NCBI RefSeq assembly: GCF_964340395.1
Contig: NC_135562.1
Span: 10,629,634-10,693,633, forward strand
Direction: 5' to 3'
Length of the DNA stretch: 64,000 nt
From: Glandiceps talaboti
Taxonomy: Eukaryota; Hemichordata; Enteropneusta; Spengelidae
Positions 1 to 11,229 of this stretch are shown here, one piece after another. Each line of letters starts with the position of its first letter. The stretch's first letter is position 1. The notes under the pieces are model-generated. The model had not been told where the DNA came from. It ran no database searches and saw only the letters and a program-made list of their open reading frames with translations. Made by a program: the position numbers and the translations under genes.

Positions 1-600
1 AAGCATAATTTTACTGCAAAGAAAACAATGTTACCTTTGCCGCTGGCTATGTAGAAAAAATGACAGTGATATTTCTGATCACTTGCAATGAACAATACAT
101 GAAATATCAATATTTATATTTCATACATCTAAACTGTCAGTAACATCAAAAGACTGTCTGGTCTATGAAAACTATGAAATTAAAATATACAAAGTGTTTG
201 GTCAATGAAAAATATGAAATTAAAATATACAAAGTGTAGCTTAAATGACGATATAAAAATAGAAACAGATTTTCAAAATATTCTTTATACACAGATTTGT
301 GAGGGCAGTTGACCAAAATAATATATTATGTATCAAAATTCAGCTAAAAAATTTAACTGCAATGATGTTTTCCCACAATCCACTGAGGAATAAATTTTTA
401 CAATAGTAATTATTTAAATAGAAAGGGTTCCATTTAAAGATCATATTTTTCTTAATTTTTATATTTTATAATTTGTTATCTAATTTGCAAACTAGGTTGA
501 TAAAAGTGGAAAAAAATTGTAAAATTAGAACCTCTGTTCCGTGTGTCCTCTAATGATAGTCAAATTTTGTTATTGAAAGTCAAAATGATAAAAACGCACA
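1..600. other. AT-rich stretch, no gene seen
   Basis: AT-rich sequence with short open frames only. A roughly 45-bp segment (tttggtcaatgaaaa... ) is duplicated near 160-240. I see no exon, RNA gene or element end. Confidence 0.5.
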
Positions 601-826
601 TTTTTTGAGAGTTACCACATAGTATGAGATAGGAGATCACCAAATTTTGGTGTTTTGGTGTTCACTAGAAAATGTGTGTGTCAGTAGTGTGTCAAATTGG
701 CTTGGAGAGCACACTGGTCACCACATAGTAAGAGATAGGGGAACACCAAATTTTGGTGCATAACTAGAAATTGTGTGTGTCAGTGGCATGTCAAATGACT
801 TAGAGAACACACTGCCTCTGTTCCTA
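601..826. repeat. Two-copy tandem duplication, about 115 bp
   Basis: The segment with 'accacatagta', 'caccaaattttggtg' and 'gtgtgtcagt' occurs twice in direct orientation (about 612-720 and 720-826), with small indels. Each unit contains the perfect palindrome CACCAAATTTTGGTG. No coding potential is visible. Confidence 0.8.
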
Positions 827-828
827 AA

Positions 829-1682
829 TCACCTCCTGTTGTGATCTATTAAACACAGTCTAGTCATAATTATATCATATGTCACTGTATCAGGAAAGCT
901 TTCTCGCGTCTATAACATTTTTTTTAGAGAATTTTGTCCTTTCCACTTTCTGTAAATTTGAATAAATCAAACTAAAATTTAACAAGCAGCTCAACTCATG
1001 ATAATGACAGAGATAAATTTGACTTCTAAAAGTCAAGATTATTACCCAGAATGTCACGGTTTTTTTCTTCCTTTTTTTTTTCAGAGACACCAAATATTAA
1101 GTCAAATATCAAGTCTATCATTGTGTAGTTGGACTGAACTCTGCTGCATAACAAAACTAGCTCATACTGGGAAGAAAAAAAAACAGTTTTTCAGAAAGTT
1201 GACTCCTATAGTCACTCAGAATAGTATTGAAATAAATTTGGATAGATTTGATGCACTCAAAAAATTGTTCGACGACCCAAATATTGTTCTTTTTACTAAA
1301 ATGAAAAGGCATCCAAAATGTTGCTTTGCAAAACACCTACAAATCCATACATGTTTTAATTTTCATGACGTGTTATTTATAGCCTTTTGAATTTATAGCT
1401 ATCAAATTATTTTACTGATCGATGGCAACTTAAGCCCTAGCTGCTTTCTTTAATATTTTGCTATGGAAATAATATGCTGAGGTCTTGTTATATGGGTTAA
1501 ATCATTTTACACTGTACATTATGACAGACAAGAGTTCATGCTACCCTAACCCTGCATCACCCAAAATGAACATTAGTTTGAAATTTAACAGTTGCCCAGA
1601 AATCACGCAGACAACTGTACAAAATATTGTATCTGCGTGTAGAGTATACCAACTAAGCATAATCCAGAACACATAGATTTCT
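829..1682. other. AT-rich stretch, no supported gene
   Basis: The longest open frame (998-1390, plus, 130 codons) has a composition dominated by poly-T and poly-A tracts and resembles no family I know. I read it as chance. Confidence 0.4.
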
Positions 1683-2183
1683 AAACATAATGTATCTAGA
1701 CTAACAAATTAGCAGTAGTCCATGGCACTACACATTGTAGCTAGACTACTAAATCAGCAGTAGTCCAGAACACACAGTTTTTAAACATTGTATCTAAACT
1801 AACAAATTAGCAGTAGTCCAGGACACATAGACTACTAAACATTGTATCTAGACTACCAAATTAGCAGTAGTCCAGGACACAGACCACTAAACATTGTATC
1901 TAGACTACCAAATTAGCAGTAGTCCAGGACACATAGACTACTAAACATTGTATCTAGACTACCAAATTAGCAGTAGTCCAGGACACAGACCACTAAACAT
2001 TGTATCTAGACTACCAAATTAGCAGTAGTCCAGGACACATAGACTACTAAACATTGTATCTAGACTACCAAATTAGCAGTAGTCCAGGACACATAGACTA
2101 CTAAATATTGTATCTAGACTACCAAATTAGCAGTAGTCCAGGATGCATATGTAGACTACTAAACACTGTACCTAGACTACCAA
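1683..2183. repeat. Minisatellite, 50/54-bp unit, about nine copies
   Basis: Direct tandem array with core 'caaattagcagtagtccagg' followed by 'actactaaacattgtatc' and 'tagactac'. Central units are almost identical and alternate between a 54-bp form (with 'acacatagac') and a 50-bp form lacking 'atag'. The outer units are more diverged, as expected from internal unequal exchange. Confidence 0.93.
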
Positions 2184-4280
2184 TGGTTGCTCTGTTCCAA
2201 TGGAAATCAACAGAAAATGAGTTGAAACAGTTTTCATGGCTAAATCTGAGAACCAAATGTTCAATTAAATTCAAGCCATCCCCCATCACATCCAATACAA
2301 TGGTGTAAAAGACCACATTTTCTACTTCTTCCATGTATACTTAACTTGTAAAATAGTTCATTGACTTTTGTTGCCTGACACTCCTTTAATTAGCATATCT
2401 AAGGATACAGCCCTGTGTAAGAATTCAACATACACAATACAGGGAATTGTTGTAATATTGATTTACAATTCACTCACAAAATCTAACTCTTTTTGAACTT
2501 TGAAACTAAAGTAACTGCAACTAAAGAATAAAGATTGACAACAATAACTTGCACTGAAAATAGTTTGTGATGTTGTTTTGAAGTTAATTACAATGTCACC
2601 ATATTCTACTAGTGCTTGCAATACTACCCTTCATCGAATCTTTCAGATCACTCTCAGAGACCACGTTGGCATCCAGACAAATGTCGACACAATCATGTTT
2701 TACAAAGTTTTTAACTCAATTATTACCAACAGGCAGAATTATTTCACAAATTTTACACATTTTCTTGCATTTACAATGATGCACGGTGACTCGGTACACG
2801 TGAACCTTGAAGCTAGCTGTGACAAAAGCAATGAAAAATTAGCCCATTAACTTTAAGCCAAGTTGCTGTGTCACTGCATGAATGAACTCGGAGATAGGAA
2901 ATCCAAATTCACTATCCCCAGTCGCCTGGATTCTTGCTAGGCTATCGAACTCAGTAAAGTAAAGTTGAATTTCTTGTGACACAACAAATTTCAGTGTTTA
3001 CCTATTTGTAATCTGTTTATGTAACTTGAAAGAAAACTACATGCATGTTAATTTTGACCAGTTGGACTTGAAACAAAGAACAGTCACTGATGGGAACATG
3101 TCATTATATATAACACTATTTAAAGTTGGATTTACTAGAACTTGTTAGTTATCAACAATTTTGGGGGTGTTTGGGTATGCTAATTCATCCAGTGTTTTTG
3201 CTAAAAGTTGACAACCCCTGTAACAAAATGGGAGGAAAGGGGTAAAAAGTTGCATAGTATCCCATACAAATTTACAATCTACCATAATTTTGTGAGTAGC
3301 CCAGGTGGTAAAATTACTAGGGAACCTGAGTAGATCTTTCTTGCTTTTACTGCCTTTGTCAAAAACATGCGTATTTGTCTGCATAAAAAGAAAATCCCTG
3401 GGTGCAATTCCCAGCCCCCAATTTTTTTTTTAAAACTCACACAATTTCTCTTCTTTTGCCAACCAAATACATTACAGGAATGCAAAGGACAGTATGTGAC
3501 ACAGAAATGATAGTATACAACATGTAGCACACGTGTATGTTGATTTATTAGACATTGTGGTGACCTTTACTCTGTATTAAAATAACTCTAAGTAAGTATA
3601 CGGACAAGATTTCATGGCAACATGGTACAAATTCAGCCACACCCTCTAATCTGACACATTCTTTGGCCCTACACCATCTGAATATATAATATATACAAGT
3701 TAACCAGCATGCCAGTTATGTAAAAGTCTGAGGGCATACTAAGTTTCAAATTCATAGTTTTACAGATACTTCAAATTCTTCTCACTTGAAGTGGCTTCAA
3801 TTACTTTTTAGAGGCTTTCAAATTTTGTGAGCACTGTTTTTATTTACTGATCTCCAAAGTTACAATGTACAAAAAGTAAAAAAAAAAAACGATCACATAA
3901 CAGACACAGAAATGTATCATGAGGAGGAACTTAACTTTTCAAGTGCGTGCTGAATATAATTATTCTGAATATATATACTTACATACTTCTTTTGATATAT
4001 GTATGTTTGTTTGTATCTCTACCTTAGTTGCCTGGTTTGTATTTTGTCCGTAATAATTACCACTTTATGAATTTAGCTTACCACTATTTGTAATTCTTGG
4101 TTATAATTTTGTTCTTTTTCATTTATTTTCCCTTACAAAAAATATTTCTGCTGCAAATTTGCTGCAAACTAAACGGTTTGCAAGAAGCCCAAAACACAGC
4201 TTGCAGAAGTCTATGTACCTCTCACAAACTGCAAAATGAAGTATATGTCTTTACAGCAAACCAAACATTTGCTGCAACAC
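2184..4280. other. Gene-poor stretch with SINE-like and MITE fragments
   Basis: No coding exon is recognised. About 2628-2678 is a partial copy, in reverse orientation, of the AGTCT-ended dispersed family described at 4281 (it ends in 'gttggcatccagac'). Around 3296-3415 there is 'tagcccaggtggt', resembling a pol III A box, and 'ggtgcaattccc', resembling a B box, so this may be an old tRNA-derived SINE. The spacing of more than 90 bp makes that weak. Confidence 0.35.
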
Positions 4281-4363
4281 AGTCTGAATGCCAACTGTGG
4301 TCTAACCACAGAGTGGAGTGAGTGAAGGTATAAATCGTAATGATACTGTACAGGAACTAAACT
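4281..4363 (+). mobile_element. Short dispersed element, AGTCT-ended family, copy 1
   Basis: Starts 'agtctgaatgccaac' and ends 'aggaactaaact', with 'gtgaaggtataaatcgtaa' inside. The same plan recurs at 8547, 14999 (reverse), 17106, 26732 and 33584 (reverse), with fragments at 2628, 26566 and 29683. The short inverted ends (AGTCT...AGACT) and size of 75-120 bp suggest a non-autonomous DNA element (MITE). No protein is encoded. Confidence 0.7.
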
Positions 4364-4633
4364 ACTACAACAAGCAACTTGCTGCAAGACTTACATGTAA
4401 GCAGATCCCATAATGCATCTGAATGTTGACCATGTACCCTGGTGTATATATGCCTATACCTTTATAATATCCCCAGGGGATTGATTATGTGTACTAAATA
4501 AACAAATTATTTATCCGTTTCCAAAATTTGTTGTCATGACAACATCTGGTTTTTCACTCTATACTGAGAGATTTACAACCCATAACACCAAAGTAAAGTT
4601 TTCTGTATAATACCACAATCGTTTATACCATCC

Positions 4634-4745
4634 ACATCAAGTGTAAAAGTATACTGTTTCATTTGCTAATTGATCACATTAGAAAGGCCACATGCTAGGC
4701 TTGTAAATAAACCAAATGAAAAAGTATACCTTTACACTTGATATG
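4634..4745. repeat. Foldback (inverted-repeat) element
   Basis: The left arm 'catcaagtgtaaaagtatac' and following 'gtttcatttg' are matched in inverted orientation by 'caaatgaaaaagtatacc' and 'tttacacttgatatg' on the right, giving an arm of about 30 bp around a loop of about 45 bp. It is probably a MITE remnant. Confidence 0.75.
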
Positions 4746-4867
4746 AATGCTATTAAAGAGTGTAGCACAGAGAAAGTGCTTTACTTCAGTGTTACTCTTT
4801 GTAATATGAATGCTATAAATGAGTGTAGCCCATAGAGAAAGTGCTTTACTTCAGTGTTACTGGTTGT
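4741..4867. repeat. Two-copy tandem duplication, about 63 bp
   Basis: The unit 'atatgaatgctat...agtgtag' followed by 'gagaaagtgctttacttcag' and 'tgttact' is present twice in direct orientation immediately after the foldback element. The duplication begins inside the right arm of that element. Confidence 0.8.
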
Positions 4868-5664
4868 AAATCACAGTGTATAAGTTGGAATATGTCCATT
4901 TCACGACACTTACAATATTGTGAGATATTGACAACATGTTTATAAAACTTGATCTGTTGAAAATACATTTCAGGACATAGAAATTTAAGAGAAACAAAAG
5001 GCAAAACACCAAAACGTTATCATTTTTCATGTATATTCTGTTTGACTTTTAACATACATTATGAAGTTCAATGAAACCAAGTATACAATCAGAGTTCAAC
5101 TTTGCTGTAATCACAACCATCAATACACAAAAATAACAAATGATCAAACATGCATATATAAAGAAATCTGTGGGGTTTTTTGACCTAGCACAGTGAAATA
5201 GGTGAGTAATATTTCATGTAAGAAAACCTCACGTCATTCTAGTATAGCCCAAAGGAATCAGGGAAAACCATCATAAAGTTTATTTGCTATCGTAGTGTAG
5301 AGAAGAATTCAGGGACCATATCTAGACTGTCATGTGACCAAAGTTTTGGGTGATTCAAGCTACTTAAAGGTTTTTAAACAAATTGGTCCCTATAGGGTTA
5401 ACTATCTTGTGACAGCAAGACTGAAGATTACTAGACACAAGCTATATGTGGTAAAGGTAAACAATTTCTATTATACCATGCATGAACCAAGGTAAACAAA
5501 AAATATGGAATATATACTGTGGTCACCCTACGTCACAACGTGCGTCTATGTCACTGGTTCTGCTGTGTTTGACATATTTCAAAATTGCTAAATGTTACTT
5601 TCCCCTGATTTTTCTTTGATATGTCATTTATAGCCCATAGGAATCAGGTGTTGGTATAATTATG
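4868..5664. other. No gene seen
   Basis: AT-rich intergenic or intronic sequence without recognisable exons, RNA genes or element ends. Confidence 0.45.
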
Positions 5665-5794
5665 TTATTCTCCAATATTTTCCTTCATTCAGCAGGAAAA
5701 TACTCTTGATCTAAGGGTTGTCACAATGTGACAAAGACCCCTTAGGTCACTCATATTTTCCATGGCTGAACAAAGAAAAATATTGGAGAGTAAT
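5665..5794. repeat. Foldback element with about 40-bp arms
   Basis: The left arm reads 'ttattctccaatattttcc' then 'ttcattcagcaggaaaatact'. The right arm, read in reverse, gives 'attactctccaatattttt' then 'ctttgttcagccatggaaaa'. The centre carries 'ctaagggttgtcac' and 'ccttaggtcac'. A single arm-like copy recurs near 51400-51450 ('tattttccagctgaatgaag', 'aaaatattggggagtaat'), showing that the family is dispersed. Confidence 0.8.
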
Positions 5795-6000
5795 CATCTA
5801 AATGCCATATTTTGCTAGCCCAAACTTTTTTATTTTAAATCAAGGATTACAGTCTCTCCTAGTTCTGTCACTTCTTTAGCTCTATGTAAGTTGTAACTTT
5901 TACACATTTTATACCTTGTATTATATCACCTATGCACTGTAGCATACACAAGTGGTATTTTCAGTGCAGTGCAAGACCAAAAACATTAGTGCATACCTGC

Positions 6001-6030
6001 ATGCAAATGATATGCAAATGATATGCAAAT
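6001..6030 (+). promoter_or_regulatory. Three tandem ATGCAAAT octamers
   Basis: ATGCAAAT, the POU/Oct octamer, occurs at 6001, 6012 and 6023 with an exact 11-bp period. A two-octamer version with the same spacing and flank (ctgcATGCAAATgatATGCA) lies in reverse at 62892-62914, so the motif may travel in a repeat family and not serve a local gene. Confidence 0.5.
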
Positions 6031-8546
6031 GAGGATGCAATCTTTCACTACACATGAAATCCCATGATCTAAAGATTTATGATTTTTATAGCTACTTGTC
6101 AAAATAACAATATTTAATTTTCATGCGATGAACTCTTTTACATGATATTTTCAAAATATTTCAAATTCATTTTGAATACTTTCCCCAATATTTCTACCTT
6201 ACAGGACTTTTGGGTTTACAATCAAATTTAAAGCATGCAACTATTTATTATTTATTTATGGCCTTTATTTCCCCACAGATGCAACATCAGTGAAAACTAT
6301 AGCTCCTCTTCCAAAGTAATTTTTCTTCCTGGAAAATATTGTATGAACCCAACAATTTGTCATAAATAATTTGTTTTGTAAATCTATATACATCTAAAAC
6401 GTGCAAAATATTCTTATTCTCAACTTTGCCATTTTGACACGAACTGCCTCATTTCAGTACCATGAAATATAAGGTGAAATGTTGCCATGACAACTATATT
6501 CCTTTCTAACACGGAGATTACCACCACCACCTTCAGATCAAATCTCACTAAAACCCGTGATAGTAAGAAGTCTTTTGTTTGTTGCTTTTTTGAACAAGCC
6601 ATCTAACTTGATTAAATATTGTGCCTGAAAATGTAATTCACTGTTTTCTCAAAACTGTTTTCACAAGACTGCTCACATGTGAGTAACATCTTTAGTACTT
6701 ATATGTAGGGGACCACGAAGGACATTCTTAGATCTGCAGGCACTTTTTCATATCATTTTTGTGTAAAAATGAAATTGTCTATGGTTTTCATTCTTTCAAG
6801 ACAAAACTCAGAAATCACAGGAAGGTTTGGAGCCCTAGATAGTACACTATCATTTTACAAAAAAAATTCTTGCCTCAAATAAAATCACTGACTTTTTTTT
6901 TTTAATTTCAGACAGGATTAAATCTTACAAATAATCCTATTGACATACATTTTTTTTCTTTTCGTTTTTTTTTTTAGTACCATTTATATATTTGGTTATA
7001 TAAATGTACTGTTTTATTTTGCATGCTATTTTTCTGTTGAAAGAATTTCACCATCTCACAGCTGACACTTAAAAAGTCATGACACTTCACAGAATATTCC
7101 TGGATTTTAATACTTCTCATTACACAGCAAATATCTCATAAAATTACTGATAACGACAAAAAAGTACAATAATAATGAATAAACAGGTCACTTGGCATGA
7201 GATAACTATATTATTTATACACATATATTAATCTTTAATAATTATAATAATTGTCGTACAGACACTAACAGAATTAAAATGAGAGCTTGTGAGTCCATGT
7301 GCTATTGATCTACCAGTGGGAGGATGACATATTGATGTAAGAGCCACCAATGCTAAGAACTGCATAACCTTTGACCTTCAGTACTTTCCACCACATGTAC
7401 AATCACTATGACAAAGTTGACTGGTCATTTTTATCAATGAACAAGAATTGGTCATTTATTGTGAAGTTAATGTGATATGGAAATACAGTGTCTGTTGGTA
7501 ACTTGAATTCTGAGCACTCTTTTGATTGCAAAATATGCTTAAAGTTTGACTCGCAAAAGTGTTAAAAACACATTTCACTTTGTATTAAACATAACATATG
7601 TTCAAAGGACAAATTGTTAAACTGTCACTTGACTTTTCAACAAAGTAGTCATTTCTCAATGGTTCCTACTGCATAGGATTTTATACTTCATAATTGTCAT
7701 AAAAAAAACTCATATCTGTAGAATATACATACACACAGAAATACACTAAATATTTCCAATTTTGATGTTGATATATAAAAGTCAAGAAAGAGATCTCAAA
7801 GAAGTCAAAAATTATAAACACTTTTAGAAGAGAAACTGATAAACTTAATCTACGTCATCTACTAATGACAATAACAGCATTTTTTTCTATAAAGTATAAT
7901 TTGTCTGTAAAATCACAGACATTTCTTCCCTGTCTGTGGTAAAATCTGTCTCCCAGATTATTACTTGAGAATCTTGTACAAAGTACCACATTGCAATAAA
8001 TCAATACATATTTATAAGTTGTTGTCTCTACAACACAAAAAAGAATCTTTCACAGAAAAATATTTTTCACTTATTTTGGAGTTTTGAAGCCCTGTGAAGC
8101 GACCTTTGACCTTTTGTCATTCCAACATACTAAATGTGTGATGTCACAATATTCTGAATCATACACTTCCTTCGATAAACAAGACACGGTGACCCTTGAA
8201 CCCAATATGGTCTTCCTCTTTCTTGCTTTTGATTCTCTGATTTGATCCATGACAAAGTGAACAGAAAAACACTTCTACATTTCCTTGTGGGAAAACATTT
8301 CCAGTTTTTTTTATAAGTAAATACCAGACACACTAAATGGTAATGATTAACAGACATACAATAACCATCACCGAAATTTGATGTCCATGATGTAAATTCA
8401 TAAATTTAGTGAAGATGAAAGTAACTTGTTTTCATAAATTTCTATCTACACTGATATCTCTATTCTGGTGACTTCCGTGTTATTGCTATTACAGTGTAAA
8501 AAGAAATATTTTTGAGTTTTTTAAAACCAGAAGTTACAGATTAACA
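6031..8546. other. No gene seen
   Basis: AT-rich sequence with poly-T tracts (for example 6893-6904 and 6960-6980). Open frames are short and without family resemblance. No RNA gene is recognised. Confidence 0.45.
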
Positions 8547-8636
8547 AGTCTGGATACCAACATGGTTTCTAACTAAACCATGTGAGTGGAGGTGTAAATT
8601 GTAACAATACCATATAGGAACTACATTTGTAGACTA
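8547..8636 (+). mobile_element. AGTCT-ended family, copy 2
   Basis: It starts 'agtctggataccaacatgg', has 'gtgagtggaggtgtaaattg' in the middle and ends 'ataggaactac...agactag'. It is one of the more complete copies of the family described at 4281. Confidence 0.75.
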
Positions 8637-9286
8637 GATATTAACAGACACATAATAAGGACCTGAAATTTGGCACAAAAATATCAAAACGAATTATATT
8701 AATATTGTTTCAAATTTGACAAATTTCACTCTAAATTGATGCTTCTAGTCTCCTGATTTCCACAATTCTATGTTTATAAAATATATTTTCAGTTTTTTTT
8801 AGTACAAACACAATTTTCAAAAGAAAAAGAAAACCACAAGTTAACAATTAATACACAATAAAGATCCAAGCATTGTTGAAATTTAGCATACATACTTCAA
8901 AAATATCAACATGAATTATTTTCATATTTTAATTAAATTTTATATTTCAATCAACATTGATATCTTCTCTTACTCAGATGACAAGAACCTTTATAAGAAA
9001 GATTTTTTTGACATCTTAAACCACAGAGTAGAGAACAAATATGCAAATCAATTATTATATTACAAATATTGCAACAATTTCAAAATGTGCGATGTCTTGT
9101 GTTTATAGTTTAAATTAAATCGACTACATTTTTATCTATGCTTATTGTTGTCTTAATTTTCTGACAAAAATGACCTTGTTTCCTCTTAGAGAACAGATAA
9201 CAGAGAACATAGGACAACAATAATTGAGGTGATGGAGGGTACATTATATATAGGCATTACAGTGTTTACACCATAGAAGAACTCTC

Positions 9287-9294
9287 GACACACA

Positions 9295-9334
<40 letters not shown>

Positions 9335-9452
9335 CACACACACACATCACACACGCACGCACGCAGACACACACACGCAGACACACACACATACAAATAC
9401 ACACACATACACACACACGCACAAACACACGCAGACACACACACACACACAG
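9287..9452. repeat. CA/GT microsatellite, about 165 bp
   Basis: Nearly uninterrupted 'ca' dinucleotide repeat with 'cgca' and 'caga' variants. The cysteine/valine-rich open frames across it on the minus strand are artefacts of the repeat. Confidence 0.97.
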
Positions 9453-9650
9453 AAACCACAAATGATTCATATAAGACTTGTAATCCTTGCACTGACTAAA
9501 CATAAAACCAGCAGTCTAATATGCTATTATACACTACTTTATTTTCAATGGGACTTCATAATGATTAAAAATCAGTGGTTATAATTGTATAACAGAACCC
9601 TGTGAAGATACAGGAAATATAAACCATACATGATGATATACCTGCGTTCT

Positions 9651-9952
9651 CAGGGTTCAAAATTAACTATAAGTCCACAGACTACCAATTCTTGTCATGG
9701 GACTACCATAATTTGCAGCTGGTAGCCCACTCAGGCTACAATACGCCATTGATTATGCAATGATTCAAAGGATGGATCATTTACAGACATGAAAGTATTT
9801 TAATAACACACACATTTCCAATAGAGGAACTCTGTTTTCAAATTTCAGTTCAGGAATATGGGACTACTGGTCACCATCTTTGGGCTACCAATTTCTGAAC
9901 TTGATAGCCCTCTGAGACAACCATAGGAAAAAAAGTTAATTTCAAGCCCTGG
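9651..9952. mobile_element. Inverted-repeat element, about 300 bp
   Basis: The left end 'cagggttcaaaattaact' is matched in reverse by the right end 'agttaatttcaagccctg'. Inside, the phrases 'ggactac' and 'tagccc...aggctac' are repeated in both orientations. This is the build of a non-autonomous DNA element. No protein is encoded. Confidence 0.65.
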
Positions 9953-10004
9953 AACTTCTCAATTCACATAATACTAGCATTATCATACTCTGCAATGGTT
10001 TTAC

Positions 10005-10150
10005 TACAGCTAAAACAGAGATCACCAGACGACTGTACATATCATACATTTACAGCTAAAACTGGAAGTGTTTGCCAGAAGACTGTACATAACATATCAT
10101 ACATTTACAGCTAAAACAGGGAGTGTTCGCCAGAAGACTGTACATATAAC
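10005..10150. repeat. Tandem repeat, about 55-63-bp unit, 2.5 copies
   Basis: Units carry 'acagctaaaac', 'ccaga(c/a)gactgtacat' and 'atcatacattt' in direct order. Confidence 0.8.
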
Positions 10151-11013
10151 ATATACGCTGAATGATTAATGTCGATCACTTGGCAAGTTGAGGTTGAGGT
10201 CGTTTTATTGCTGAACCTACGACAAGATTGTGATTGAGAGAGTTTATTTACTTGGCCACAGAACTTGATTACAATAGAAGTATCGAAACAACATTAATAA
10301 TTTCAAGAAGTTCATCCTACACTCCATTCCACTAAAGTTACTATTGACATGTAAATATATACATATACATACATAGTTTGAAATAAATAAACACATTTTG
10401 CTATGACTATTATCCCACGTCATAACATATTAAAGGTTAGTCTTTCATAGTACAATATTAATAGTTACTTCTTTCATTTGCCAAGTGTCAGAAAGCCTAC
10501 GATTGATAAGGAATTTATCAATGGTTTGGGAAAACAAAAGTGATATTTATGGCTCGGAAAATTAAACTTTGAAAGTCTTCTTTCCCAGAAGAAAAGCTTC
10601 TAACCTGTATTTTTTAATTAGTTTAGGAGATGAACTATTTCAGTATGTGGTCCTCCCCTGCTAAGTAACCAATTGTGGATGTCAGTCCCTGATAATAACT
10701 TTGGGACACCCCTAACATCACATACTTTTCTACACATCTAAAAGTACTGCAGATGACAACTCAAGAAATTAATTCAAACTTCTTTCCACTGTGGTTCTCA
10801 AGGATATTCATACATGAAGTGAGAAATCACAAACTATGGTTTTTACGCTTGATATAGTTTTATTTCAAATTCATTTGACTTTCTTGCATTACATGTATAT
10901 ATTAAGTAAAGCATTAAGAATTGTGTTCAAAATGAACATTTTTATTTAAAAATTTCACAAATACTACTGTGTTCTAAAAGGACAAGCTGCAGACAAACAG
11001 ACCACTTTAGAAA

Positions 11014-11226
11014 TTAACCCCTTCAATACTGAAAACATTCCCGCCAAAATTGTTTGGACAAAATTCTTGTTTTATGTAAGTTTTTGGCATATATCAACTT
11101 CATTTTAGACTGGAATTAAAGAAATGTTACTTCCTAATAGAGTAATATTATTGTAATTATGAAAATATTCATATAAATTGGGTCCCCATATCACTTAAAA
11201 CTCGTCTCTAGTCATGAAAGGGTTAA
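11014..11226. mobile_element. 213-bp MITE flanked by TTAA
   Basis: TTAA at 11014-11017 and at 11223-11226 bound inverted ends: left 'ttaaccccttcaatac', right (read in reverse) 'ttaaccctttcatgac'. TTAA target duplication is the hallmark of piggyBac-type elements, so I infer a piggyBac-type non-autonomous element. It has no internal coding sequence. Confidence 0.65.
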
Positions 11227-11229
11227 AGG

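Noticed and set aside
998-1390. 130-codon plus-strand frame
   Set aside because: It spans poly-T and poly-A tracts, has no recognisable domain, and sits in DNA whose AT content explains the residues seen.
9186-9503. Two long minus-strand frames rich in Cys and Val
   Set aside because: They are translations of the CA/GT microsatellite in two frames; no start context or conservation is implied.
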